Assembly (NCBI GenBank): GCA_049841275.1
Contig: JASGDN010000047.1
Coordinates: 1-64,000, forward strand
Length of the DNA stretch: 64,000 bases
Direction: 5' to 3'
Origin: JASGDN01 sp049841275
GTDB lineage: Bacteria; Chloroflexota; Chloroflexia; Thermomicrobiales; UBA6265
The translations under genes and the position numbers were made by a program. Below, in pieces: positions 42,448 through 50,759 of this stretch (its first letter is position 1; every line of letters begins with the position of its first letter). Below the pieces are notes generated by a model. That model saw only the letters and a list, made by a program, of their open reading frames with translations. It was not told the origin of the DNA and did not search any database.

Positions 42448-44877
42448 ATGGCTCGTCGCAAGCGAATTCCCTACGATCCTCCCAGCCAGCGCAAGAAGCG
42501 GCGACGCTACGATGGATGGCTTCGCAGCGATCAGGTCCTGCTGAATCGCCGCCTGCTGATGGCGAAGGGGTTGACGGTCGGTGCATTTGCCGCGCTGGGC
42601 GGCAAACTTGGCTACATGCAATTGGCCGAGGGCGACAAGTACAAGGCGCAAGCCGAGGCGAACGTCATTACCGACGAACAATTGCCGGCCGCTCGTGGGC
42701 TCATTCTCGACCGCCAGGGGCGGACCCTGGCCGGGAATATCCGCTCGTGGGAAGTGCGCGTTGTCCCCGCGAAGCTGCCGGAGGAGGATGAGGATCGCGC
42801 CTATGTCATCAACACGCTGACGACGGCGCTACAACTCGACGACGTGCTGGTGATCGATCCGACGGCGCTGCCGGAGGGATCGGCGGATACCGTCTACCAG
42901 CGTGTCGCCACGATGTTGTCGTACAAGGATGCCGACGCCCAGACGGCGATCGATGGCTGGAAGTATCGCGCCACGCTTGGCATGGTCGATGTCTCGAACC
43001 TTTCCGTGGACGATGCCGCCCGGTTCCGCGCGGCCAAGGCCGAGTTGCCCGGTGTCTCCGTGATGAACGAGATTGACTTCAAGATCACCAACATCTGGGA
43101 CAAGAACCTCGAGGTTTCGATCAAGACGAACGTCCCGCGCGAGATCGCGATGACGCTCGACGCGAACAGCATGTACCTGCCGGGCGTGATCCTCGACGAC
43201 AGCAAGCTCGTGCGGAAATACGCCGGCGGCGATGTGATGTCGCACGTCGTGGGCTACGTGCAGGGTGTGGACTCGGTCGAGCTCTTCGACCCCATGAACA
43301 AGGATCGCGACGGCAACAGCCTGTATGCCCTGAACGACCTCATTGGCCGGGCCGGTCTGGAGCAGGCGCTGGAGGCCGACCTGCGCGGGGTGAAGGGCGC
43401 CCGTTCGGTCGAGCGCGATGCAAACGGGGTGCAGGTGCGCGTGCTTCCGGATGGCCAGAAGGAACCGCAGGCCGGGAAGAACGTCACGCTCACCATCGAC
43501 CTCGAATTTCAGAACGCCGTTGCCAAGGCGCTGGAAGAGCAGATCGGGAAGGCTGCCGCCGCCAAGCAGAAGGTCAACGACACGCGTAAGAAAGACGGCA
43601 AGAGCGAGTGGAAGATTCCGAATGCCGGAGCCGTGGTGGCGCTCGATCCGCGATCCGGTGAGGTGCTGGCGATGGTCAGCTATCCCTACTATGACAACAC
43701 GCTCTTCGTTTCCGGACTCTCCAGCCTGAAATGGGCGGAATACATGGATCCGGACCGGGGCAAGGCGTTTGTGAACCGCTGCACGGCGGAGGTCTATCCG
43801 CCGGGCTCGACTTTCAAGAGCTTTCTGGCGGCCTCCGCATTGCAGCGAGGGGCGATTACGACCGAGACCACGCATACCTGTGCGGGCGGTATTGCGATCC
43901 CGGCAACCTACAACCAGGCAGATCTGAGCAAATGGGCATGTTGGGTTGCCTGGAACTCCGGAGGCACCCCCCATGGAGAACTCGATGTTTATGGCGCGCT
44001 CGAGCAGTCATGCGACGTGTTCTTCTACAATGTCGCGCCATCGAAAACGTCGACCGGTCAGGGAGACAGCTACGTCTATTACTTCGATTACAACTATTGG
44101 GCGGGGCAGGTTATTGATAACACGCAGCATGTCTTCGATGGAGAAGGAATCGAAAACGTCTCTACCGATATGAGGACCAAGTTCTTCTTTGGTCGCCAGA
44201 CCGGGATCGAGCTGTATGACGAGCCGGGACTCGTCCCCGATCCGGAATGGAAGAAAACGGCAATCCCCGGTGAATCGTGGACGGTTGGCGACACATTGAA
44301 CGTTTCCATCGGCCAGGGTGAATTTCAGGCAACGCCGCTTCAAATGGCGATGAATGTCGCTGGCATCGCTGCCGATGGCGTGTTCAAGACTCCCCATCTC
44401 GTGCTCCAGAAGACGGATGCCAATGGCAAGGTCGAGGAGAGTCCGTCGAGGGATGCTGGGAAGCTGGGGTTCAAGCAGGAACATATCGATGTCGTGAAGG
44501 AAGGGATGCGTCGCGTTTGCAACGAGCAGGCGGGGACTGCATTCGGCAGCACTGATACGAATGGTGCCTTCCACTCGAAATGGTCGCTCACGAATCCGGA
44601 TGGGGAAGACAAGATCACGGTTGCAGGAAAGACGGGAACGGCCGAGTTCGGGCAGGAGGACGAGAATGGCGGCGCTCGTGATACCCACGCCTGGTTCACG
44701 GCCTATGCTCCCGCGGATGCACCGGAGATTGCGGTTGCGGTCGTGATCGAGGCCGGCGGCGAAGGCGCGACCTTCGCGGTGCCCGTCGCCGATGCGACGA
44801 TTCGCGCCTATCTGGAGCTCACCGGCAAGCGGACGCGCGGGACGGTGCTCTCCAAGGACAAGCTGGCGATCAGCTGA
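42448..44877 (+). CDS. mrdA: Penicillin-binding protein 2 (elongation transpeptidase)
   Basis: The 809-residue membrane-anchored DD-transpeptidase cross-links peptidoglycan during elongation. One N-terminal helix lies around LLMAKGLTVGAFAALGGKLG. The dimerisation domain starts LPAARGLILDRQGRTLAGN. The transpeptidase motifs are S454-TFK457 (PPGSTFKSF), SCD in EQSCDVFFYNV (the SxN box, Asp as in other PBP2s) and K728-TG (AGKTGTAEF). At 809 residues it is longer than the usual 630 or so, with inserts around residues 370-390 and 560-600. Codons from about 43850 to 44640, the transpeptidase core, use visibly more A/T at third positions than the flanks. It lies downstream of mreD in the same operon. 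Confidence 0.93.
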   Translation: MARRKRIPYDPPSQRKKRRRYDGWLRSDQVLLNRRLLMAKGLTVGAFAALGGKLGYMQLAEGDKYKAQAEANVITDEQLPAARGLILDRQGRTLAGNIRSWEVRVVPAKLPEEDEDRAYVINTLTTALQLDDVLVIDPTALPEGSADTVYQRVATMLSYKDADAQTAIDGWKYRATLGMVDVSNLSVDDAARFRAAKAELPGVSVMNEIDFKITNIWDKNLEVSIKTNVPREIAMTLDANSMYLPGVILDDSKLVRKYAGGDVMSHVVGYVQGVDSVELFDPMNKDRDGNSLYALNDLIGRAGLEQALEADLRGVKGARSVERDANGVQVRVLPDGQKEPQAGKNVTLTIDLEFQNAVAKALEEQIGKAAAAKQKVNDTRKKDGKSEWKIPNAGAVVALDPRSGEVLAMVSYPYYDNTLFVSGLSSLKWAEYMDPDRGKAFVNRCTAEVYPPGSTFKSFLAASALQRGAITTETTHTCAGGIAIPATYNQADLSKWACWVAWNSGGTPHGELDVYGALEQSCDVFFYNVAPSKTSTGQGDSYVYYFDYNYWAGQVIDNTQHVFDGEGIENVSTDMRTKFFFGRQTGIELYDEPGLVPDPEWKKTAIPGESWTVGDTLNVSIGQGEFQATPLQMAMNVAGIAADGVFKTPHLVLQKTDANGKVEESPSRDAGKLGFKQEHIDVVKEGMRRVCNEQAGTAFGSTDTNGAFHSKWSLTNPDGEDKITVAGKTGTAEFGQEDENGGARDTHAWFTAYAPADAPEIAVAVVIEAGGEGATFAVPVADATIRAYLELTGKRTRGTVLSKDKLAIS

Positions 44878-44922
44878 TTCTCGCGGCACTTCCCGAAAAC
44901 CGACTGGCCTCGGTGCTGGAGG

Positions 44923-45312
44923 TCAGTCGCGCTCGGCGCCTACCATCCGGTGCGCGGATTCCAGCAGCCAGCTGGTTCGCGCCGCCGACTTTGTCTCCTC
45001 ACAGAGCGCGTTCACGGCGGCCCAATATGCCTCTTCCGGTTGGGGGTAATGCCGATCCGCCGGGGAATCTCCCGTTGCCCCGTCCGGCAGCGGATCGCCT
45101 CCAGGCGTGATCTCCACCAGCGACCAACGGTAGGCGGGCGGCTCGTTCGCACCGTCAGGGAAGCGCTTCGCGATGGTGATGGCGAAGCGGCGGCCCGCGC
45201 TCGGGGTACGCAGGGTGACAGCCGACAGCTGGGCGCTCTCGCGCAGCAGCCGGACCGGTTCGAGGATGATTTCCGTCATGCGGACCGCGATGCGGTCGAA
45301 GCAGTCAACCAT
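44923..45312 (-). CDS. Hypothetical protein
   Basis: The 129-residue soluble protein shows plausible beta strands (TVDLRTPSAG-like VTLRTPSAGRRFAITIAK and YRWSLVEITPGGD) and a helical end (EEAYWAAVNALCEETKSA). I do not recognise the family. There is no signal peptide. An internal ATG at residue 12 is an alternative start. It converges with mrdA (45 bases) and is divergent from the metallo-hydrolase gene. Confidence 0.6.
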   Translation of the reverse strand: MVDCFDRIAVRMTEIILEPVRLLRESAQLSAVTLRTPSAGRRFAITIAKRFPDGANEPPAYRWSLVEITPGGDPLPDGATGDSPADRHYPQPEEAYWAAVNALCEETKSAARTSWLLESAHRMVGAERD

Positions 45313-45462
45313 GGGATACGGGCTCGTTCACTGGGAAATCGGGCGGAACCTCGTCGTTCCGTCGAGGCGTCCAGCGTGCGGACGCATCTCCATTGTACGG
45401 CGAGGCATCCGCGTCGGGACCGCTGTCGCCCGGTTGTGCGGCAACTTGACACGAGATTGACA

Positions 45463-45507
45463 TGCCACGCGCCGGACGATCTCGCCCCGGATTCCCGGCG
45501 CGTGGCA
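45463..45507. promoter_or_regulatory. 13-base inverted repeat in the leader of the MBL-Rieske gene
   Basis: TGCCACGCGCCGG (45463-45475) and CCGGCGCGTGGCA (45495-45507) are exact reverse complements separated by 19 bases, ending 64 bases before the start codon at 45572. It could be an operator or an mRNA hairpin. There is no T-run, so a terminator is unlikely. Two TTGACA boxes (45445 and 45457) lie just upstream. Confidence 0.5.
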
Positions 45508-45571
45508 CACTTGTCACAGCTACGTTCTGGGCCGCATTGTCCCGATCGTCATCATCAGGCAGGCAACAACC

Positions 45572-47161
45572 ATGCGCGTCACGTCCCTCGGCCACGCCGG
45601 ATTCTTCATCGAAACCGCCAAGGGCACCGTCCTCTGCGATCCCGTGTTCAACTCCTCCTATTTCGGGTCGTGGTGGGTCTACCCGGCGAACGACCATCTC
45701 GATGTCTCGCCGTTCGTGAATCCCGACTATCTCTTCGTCTCGCACACGCACCTCGACCATCTGGACGAGACGTTCCTGCGCGAGTCCGTCAGCAAGGAGA
45801 CCACGGTCCTCCTGCCGGATCACCCGTTGGGACTGGTCGAGAAATGGTTGCGCAGGCTCGGCTTCACGAAGTTCGTGCAGACGAAGAACGGGCAGTCGCA
45901 CGAGGTGAACGGCCTGAAAGTGATGATCACCTCGCTGATCGCCCCGGCGGATGGTCCGCTCGGCGATTCCGGCCTCTCGCTGGACGATGGCGAGGTGCGC
46001 ATTTTCAACCAGAACGATTCCCGCCCAGTCGATTTCGAGGCGCTGGCGGAGTTCGGACCGTACGATTGCCACCTCCTCCAGTATTCGGGCGCGATCTGGT
46101 ATCCGATGGTCTACCGCTTCCCGCAGAAGATGAAGGACGCGCTCAGTTCCAAGAAGCGGACCACGCAGATGGAGCGCGCGTTGCGCTACGCCAAGCAGAT
46201 CGGCGCTCCGCACATTATCCCGAGCGCCGGGCCGCCGTGTTTTCTCGATGACGAGTTGCTGTACCTGAACGACTTCGATCGTGACCCGACCAACATCTTC
46301 CCGGATGCGACCGTCTTCCTCGAACTGGTCGACAAGGTGGACTATACGAAGGGCCATCTCGTCATTCCGGGCAGCGTCTTTACGGTCACGCCGGGCAATG
46401 TCGCGGTGACGCACCCGATCCCGGACGAGGAGGTCCAGGAGATCTTCACCGACAAGCGCGGTCACGTGATGGCCTACAAGGCGCGCAAGCAGGCGGAGAT
46501 CGACGCCATTCGCGCTTCGTGGCCGGTGGGGCAGGTGGAGATCCTGCCCGCCCTGAAGGAGTGGTTCGAGCCGATCCTGGAGCTGGCGGATCAGACCTGC
46601 GTCGGCATTGGCGATCGCCTGAAGATGGACTGTGGCACGGAAACGATCGTCATCGACTTCGTGGATCGCAAGGTCTATGCGTGGGACGGCAAGCTGGAGA
46701 CGCAGTTCGCCTTCTCCATCCAGCCAGGGCTGGTCGAATATTGCATCCTCAACCACGAAGAAGACTGGGTGAACCACATCTTCCTCTCCTGCCGGTTCCA
46801 GGCAGAGCGGAAGGGGCCGTACAACGAGTTTCTCTACAGCTTCTTCAAGTTGCTCTCTATTGAGCGCGTCGAGTATGCGGAGGGCTTCTACGAGGAGCAG
46901 CATCCGGAGCCGCAGCTCTTCGAATGCGAGGGCTACCTGCTCCAGCGTCGTTGCCCGCACCTGAAGGCCGATCTCACGCGCTTCGGCGAGGTGGAGGACG
47001 GCATCATGACCTGCACGCTTCACGGCTGGCAATGGGAGATCGCGACCGGCAGGAACATCACCGGCGACGACCGCAAGCTCTTCTCGAAGAAGATCGAGCC
47101 GTTGCCGATGGTCGACAAGCAGGCAGAACTGGTTGCACGGGCGGCGGTGGGCGATGACTGA
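45572..47161 (+). CDS. Metallo-beta-lactamase-fold hydrolase fused to a Rieske domain
   Basis: The 529-residue protein begins with an MBL fold of the UlaG-like type. Metal ligands are H58, H60, D62 and H63 (SHTHLDHLD), with further His in VTHPIPDEE and SAGPPCFLDDE nearby. A middle region (residues about 290-450) is followed by a C-terminal Rieske domain with C461-P-H463 and C481-T-L-H484, the normal 17-residue spacer. CMP-N-acetylneuraminate hydroxylase combines the same two domains but with Rieske first, so this is the reverse order. An oxygen-dependent hydroxylation at the metal site, fed by the Rieske cluster, is a reasonable inference. It overlaps the epimerase gene by 8 bases. Confidence 0.85.
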   Translation: MRVTSLGHAGFFIETAKGTVLCDPVFNSSYFGSWWVYPANDHLDVSPFVNPDYLFVSHTHLDHLDETFLRESVSKETTVLLPDHPLGLVEKWLRRLGFTKFVQTKNGQSHEVNGLKVMITSLIAPADGPLGDSGLSLDDGEVRIFNQNDSRPVDFEALAEFGPYDCHLLQYSGAIWYPMVYRFPQKMKDALSSKKRTTQMERALRYAKQIGAPHIIPSAGPPCFLDDELLYLNDFDRDPTNIFPDATVFLELVDKVDYTKGHLVIPGSVFTVTPGNVAVTHPIPDEEVQEIFTDKRGHVMAYKARKQAEIDAIRASWPVGQVEILPALKEWFEPILELADQTCVGIGDRLKMDCGTETIVIDFVDRKVYAWDGKLETQFAFSIQPGLVEYCILNHEEDWVNHIFLSCRFQAERKGPYNEFLYSFFKLLSIERVEYAEGFYEEQHPEPQLFECEGYLLQRRCPHLKADLTRFGEVEDGIMTCTLHGWQWEIATGRNITGDDRKLFSKKIEPLPMVDKQAELVARAAVGDD

Positions 47162-47600
47162 CGTGCGTTCCCTGATCGGTTCCCGGCGGCTGCACCACGT
47201 CGGGATCGTCGTGAGCGACCTGGATGCCGCCGATGAGCGCTATCGCGCGCTCGGCTTCACGGACGGCGACCGCTTCGCCGTGCCGGAGCAACTGATCGAG
47301 GCGATCACCTATCATGCTGGGCCGTCCGGCTATCTGGAGCTGATCGCGCCGACCGACCCGGCGGGGGCGATCGCCCGGTTCATGGCGAAGCGTGGCGAGG
47401 GGACACATCACGTCGCCTTCGCGGTGGACGATCTTGCGGCGGAATTGCGCGATCTCGCCATGAAGGGCGTCCGGCTTATCGATGAGGTGCCCCGGATCGG
47501 CGCGCACGGTTGGCGCGTCGCCTTCGTTCACCCCGAATCCTGCAACGGCGTCCTCGTAGAGCTGGTGCAGGAGCCGCCACAGGCGGTTTCTCAGGAGTGA
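47154..47600 (+). CDS. mce: Methylmalonyl-CoA epimerase
   Basis: The 148-residue vicinal-oxygen-chelate protein interconverts the two epimers of methylmalonyl-CoA, needed between propionyl-CoA carboxylase and the B12-dependent mutase. Motifs are RLHHVGIVVSDLDAADERY, GEGTHHVAFAVDD and the metal ligand region HPESCNGVLVELVQ. The ATG at 47154 overlaps the upstream stop (ATGACTGA). The mutase catalytic chain lies 1.5 kb downstream on the same strand (49053), supporting the assignment over generic glyoxalase. Confidence 0.9.
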   Translation: MTDVRSLIGSRRLHHVGIVVSDLDAADERYRALGFTDGDRFAVPEQLIEAITYHAGPSGYLELIAPTDPAGAIARFMAKRGEGTHHVAFAVDDLAAELRDLAMKGVRLIDEVPRIGAHGWRVAFVHPESCNGVLVELVQEPPQAVSQE

Positions 47601-47608
47601 GTGACGCA

Positions 47609-47878
47609 GTGACGACGACCGAGCACTATGCGTTTTGGCACACACGGTCGCATAATCTCATGGACGAGTTCGATTCGATCGACGAGGCGGTGGACATCCT
47701 CGAAAGCGCCGTTCGTCGGGAAGGCCCGGGCTTTCTCACGAACACCCATCTTGTCATGTTCGATGAGACCGGAAACGAGCATCTGGTCGCGCAGGGTGAG
47801 GCCATCCTCGTGGCCGTGAAGCGTATCGCTGCTGAGGAGCACTGTGCTGCCGTGGCGCGACTGCGCAAAGTCGGTTAG
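47609..47878 (+). CDS. Small hypothetical protein, tandem paralogue 1
   Basis: The roughly 89-residue protein is the first of three adjacent related genes. It shares YAFWHTRSHNLMDEF, an EA pair near residue 26 and LVAQGEAILVAV with the next two (W-x5-x-N-L and L[IV]xxGxA[IM]). It lacks signal or membrane segments. The start is uncertain: GTG at 47609 or GTG at 47597, which overlaps the epimerase stop. I do not recognise a named family. Confidence 0.6.
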   Translation: MTTTEHYAFWHTRSHNLMDEFDSIDEAVDILESAVRREGPGFLTNTHLVMFDETGNEHLVAQGEAILVAVKRIAAEEHCAAVARLRKVG

Positions 47879-47879
47879 G

Positions 47880-48131
47880 GTGTACGAACTCTGGGATAGC
47901 CTGACGAACAACCTGGTGGATACCTATCCCACCGCGATTGATGCCGAGCATCGAATCAGGGCGTTGGTGAGCGAGTACGGCCAAGCGGCGCTGGATCGCT
48001 TCTTCCTGTCGTATGAGGCAGAGGACGAGGCGAATGACGCGCTGATTGGTGAAGGGGTGGCCATGCTCGCCGCGGTTCACCATCGCGCCGACGCGGAACG
48101 AGCATTGTTGGATGCTCGCAGCGTGGAGTAG
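47880..48131 (+). CDS. Small hypothetical protein, tandem paralogue 2
   Basis: The 83-residue protein (VYELWDSLTNNLVDTYPTAI and later ALIGEGVAMLAAV) is related to its neighbours on both sides. The GTG at 47880 begins just after the previous stop (47876-47878), so translation is probably coupled. The family is unknown; the conserved W and NL[MV] suggest one compact alpha/beta domain. Confidence 0.6.
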   Translation: MYELWDSLTNNLVDTYPTAIDAEHRIRALVSEYGQAALDRFFLSYEAEDEANDALIGEGVAMLAAVHHRADAERALLDARSVE

Positions 48132-48138
48132 TAGTTCG

Positions 48139-48372
48139 TTGAACGTGTTTGAGCTCTGGCATCTTCTGTCGAAGAACCTCGTTGGTTCGTGGAGCTCGGC
48201 CTCTGAGGCGATCAGGGAAATACGACTGGGTCTTGCTGACCGGGATCCAGGCGTCCTCATCGACTATGCGCTCGTGACCGTGGATCATGATGACCAGACG
48301 GTTCTGGTCGCAGAAGGCGCAGCCATCGTGAGGGAACTGCTCCCGTGGGAGACTTGTCACGATGACCGCTGA
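48139..48372 (+). CDS. Small hypothetical protein, tandem paralogue 3
   Basis: The 77-residue protein (VFELWHLLSKNLVGSWSSAS, then TVLVAEGAAIVREL) is the third member. I chose TTG at 48139 (GGAG about 10 bases upstream); GTG at 48145 is the alternative that matches paralogue 2. Its end overlaps the HD-hydrolase start by 11 bases. The base composition of this stretch is less GC-rich than the flanking genes. Confidence 0.55.
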   Translation: MNVFELWHLLSKNLVGSWSSASEAIREIRLGLADRDPGVLIDYALVTVDHDDQTVLVAEGAAIVRELLPWETCHDDR

Positions 48373-48961
48373 AGAAAGCCGCACGATCCCATTCGCCACG
48401 CTGGACTTCTTCCTCGCTTCCGAGCGCCTGAAGCGCGAATACCGCATGAACACGCTCCTCGACGACTCGCGGCACGAGTCTGTCGCCGAGCACTGCTGGC
48501 ACCTCTCTCTGCTCGCCATCCTGCTGGAGCCGTACGCCCCGCCGGACATCGACCTGCTCCACGTCCGCGACCTGATCACCATCCACGATCTTGTCGAGGT
48601 CTATGCCGGGGACAGCTGGTTCTACTCCGACGCCACGGATATCGCCGAGCGCGAGGCCGCCTCGGCCACGAGGCTCCTCGCGTTGCTCCCGGATGCCGAT
48701 GCCGAGCGCTTCCGCCCCCTGATCGACGAGTTCCAGACCCAGCACACACGTGAGGCGCGCTACGCCCGCGCCCTCGATGTCCTCCACCCGATGATCCTCT
48801 CCTACGCGCCGGGTGGTTCCGGCCCCACTGCGCCGCAACTCACCGCCTCCATCGTCCTCGGCCGGAAGCGTCCGCATCTGGAGGATTTCCCGGCTCTCTG
48901 GGACTTCGCGCAACGCCTTGTTGCAGGCGCGATCGAGCGTGGCGTGATTGCACCCGGATAG
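48362..48961 (+). CDS. HD-domain phosphohydrolase (YfbR/HD_3 type)
   Basis: The 199-residue protein has the HD metal site: RHESVAEHCWHLSLLA (first His) and LITIHDLVEVYAGD (His-Asp), with a later Asp in ALDVLHPMIL. It resembles 5'-deoxynucleotidases such as YfbR, which dephosphorylate deoxynucleoside monophosphates, though the substrate could differ. The ATG at 48362 overlaps the last small paralogue by 11 bases, so the two are coupled. Confidence 0.85.
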   Translation: MTAEESRTIPFATLDFFLASERLKREYRMNTLLDDSRHESVAEHCWHLSLLAILLEPYAPPDIDLLHVRDLITIHDLVEVYAGDSWFYSDATDIAEREAASATRLLALLPDADAERFRPLIDEFQTQHTREARYARALDVLHPMILSYAPGGSGPTAPQLTASIVLGRKRPHLEDFPALWDFAQRLVAGAIERGVIAPG

Positions 48962-49052
48962 GATGCGCAGAAAAGCCGCCTGTGGCGGTCGATCCGGGGT
49001 AGGATTCGGGGATCGTCGCACGTATCCCACGGACCGCACGGACAAGCACGCC

Positions 49053-50639
49053 ATGACTGACACAAAGCAGAAGCCTGCATCCTCCGAGATCGTCACCGAT
49101 TCCGGTATTCCCATCGAGCCGGTCTACCGCGCTCCCGAGGAACCGTTTGCGATCGAGGACCCTGGCATCTACCCGTATACGCGCGGCATCCATCCGACGA
49201 TGTACCGCTCCCGCCGCTGGACGATGCGCCAGTACGCCGGCTTCTCATCCGCCGAGGAGAGCAACAAGCGCTATCGTCTCCTCCTCGCGCGCGGCACCAC
49301 CGGCCTCAGCGTCGCCTTCGACCTCCCCACGCAGCTCGGGCTCGATTCCGATGATCCGCGTGCGTTCGGCGAGGTCGGGCGCGTGGGTGTGCCCGTGAGC
49401 ACGCTCGACGACATGCGGCGACTCTTCGACGGGATCGACCAGACGGCCGTCACCACGTCGATGACGATCAATGCGCCAGCCTCGCTCCTGCTGCTGATGT
49501 ACCAGATCGTCGCCGAGGAGCGTGGCGGCGATCCGGCGAAGCTCGGCGGCACGATCCAGAACGACATCCTGAAGGAATACGCCGCGCGCGGTACCTACAT
49601 CTTCCCGCCGCGACCGTCCATGCGCCTGGTGACGGATACCTTCGCCTACTGCTCGCAGCAGCTTCCCATGTGGAACACGATCTCTGTCTCCGGCTATCAC
49701 ATCCGGGAGGCCGGGTCGTCCGCCGCGCAGGAGATCGCCTTCACGCTCTCGGACGGCGTCGCCTACATCGAGGCGGCGGTGAAGGCCGGGCTGGACGTGG
49801 ACACTTTCGTGCCACGGATGAGCTTCTTCTTCGCATCGCATTCCAACCTTTTTGAGGAGGCGGCGAAGTTCCGCGCCGCGCGCCGGATGTGGGCGACGAT
49901 CCTCAAGGAACGCTTCGGCGCGAGGAATCCGAAGTCGCTGATGCTCCGCTTCCACACGCAGACCGGAGGCGTCACCCTCACCGCGCAGCAGCCACTGAAC
50001 AACATCGTCCGTGTGGCCTATCAGGCGCTCTCTGCGGTGCTCGGGGGGACGCAGAGCCTGCACACGAACGGCTACGACGAGGCGCTGGCCCTCCCCACGG
50101 CGGAGGCCGCGACCATCGCGTTGCGCACGCAGCAGATCCTGGCCGAGGAGACGGGTGTGCCGGACACGGTCGATCCGCTGGCTGGGTCGTTCTTCGTGGA
50201 GGCGCTGACCGACCAGTTGGAGGAGCAGGCGCGGATCTGGATGGAGCGCGTCGATGCGCTCGGTGGCGCGGTGGTCGCGATCGAGGAGGGGTTCGTGCAG
50301 GACGCGATCGGTGAGAACGCCTACCGCCGCGAGCTCGCCCGGTCGTCCGGGGACGAGGTCGTGGTCGGCGTCAACCGCTACCAGTCGGACGAGCCGGTGA
50401 ACGTGCCGATCCAGAAGATCGACGTGGCGGTCGTGGATGAGCAGGTGCGCCGCGTGCAGGCGTACAAGACCGCGCAGGACGTGGACGCCGTCGCGCCGCA
50501 CCTCCAGCGCGTGCGGGATGTTGCGGCGGGAACGGACAACCTGCTGCCCGTGATGAAGGCTGCCCTGCTTGCCGGGGCGACGATGGGCCAGGTCGCGAAC
50601 GCCCTCCGCGATGTCTTCGGCGAGCACCACGCGAGCTGA
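49053..50639 (+). CDS. Methylmalonyl-CoA mutase, catalytic (N-terminal) subunit
   Basis: The 528-residue protein is the substrate-binding TIM-barrel half of the B12-dependent mutase that turns methylmalonyl-CoA into succinyl-CoA. Typical blocks are GIHPTMYRSRRWTMRQYAGF, LPTQLGLDSDDP, TTSMTINAPASLLLLMYQ, WNTISVSGYHIREAG and QTGGVTLTAQQPLNNIVRV. The chain ends where the B12-binding domain would begin, so the cobalamin subunit must be a separate gene elsewhere, the split form found in many Actinobacteria, archaea and Chloroflexota. The ATG at 49053 matches the usual length. With the epimerase upstream it completes most of the propionate entry path to the TCA cycle. Confidence 0.93.
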   Translation: MTDTKQKPASSEIVTDSGIPIEPVYRAPEEPFAIEDPGIYPYTRGIHPTMYRSRRWTMRQYAGFSSAEESNKRYRLLLARGTTGLSVAFDLPTQLGLDSDDPRAFGEVGRVGVPVSTLDDMRRLFDGIDQTAVTTSMTINAPASLLLLMYQIVAEERGGDPAKLGGTIQNDILKEYAARGTYIFPPRPSMRLVTDTFAYCSQQLPMWNTISVSGYHIREAGSSAAQEIAFTLSDGVAYIEAAVKAGLDVDTFVPRMSFFFASHSNLFEEAAKFRAARRMWATILKERFGARNPKSLMLRFHTQTGGVTLTAQQPLNNIVRVAYQALSAVLGGTQSLHTNGYDEALALPTAEAATIALRTQQILAEETGVPDTVDPLAGSFFVEALTDQLEEQARIWMERVDALGGAVVAIEEGFVQDAIGENAYRRELARSSGDEVVVGVNRYQSDEPVNVPIQKIDVAVVDEQVRRVQAYKTAQDVDAVAPHLQRVRDVAAGTDNLLPVMKAALLAGATMGQVANALRDVFGEHHAS

Positions 50640-50759
50640 TCAGGCCCCAAGAGTGCTGCGGCGTTGGATAAGCGATCATGGCAGACCGCCAATGAGCGTG
50701 CATTTGTGGCTTCGCGCAGGGTGCTAGAGGCTAGCTCGACGACAGACGATAGGCTTGCG

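Noticed and set aside
45445..45462. Two TTGACA boxes as a defined promoter for the MBL-Rieske gene
   Set aside because: No acceptable -10 box lies 16-18 bases from either; the spacing would put it inside the GC-rich inverted repeat.
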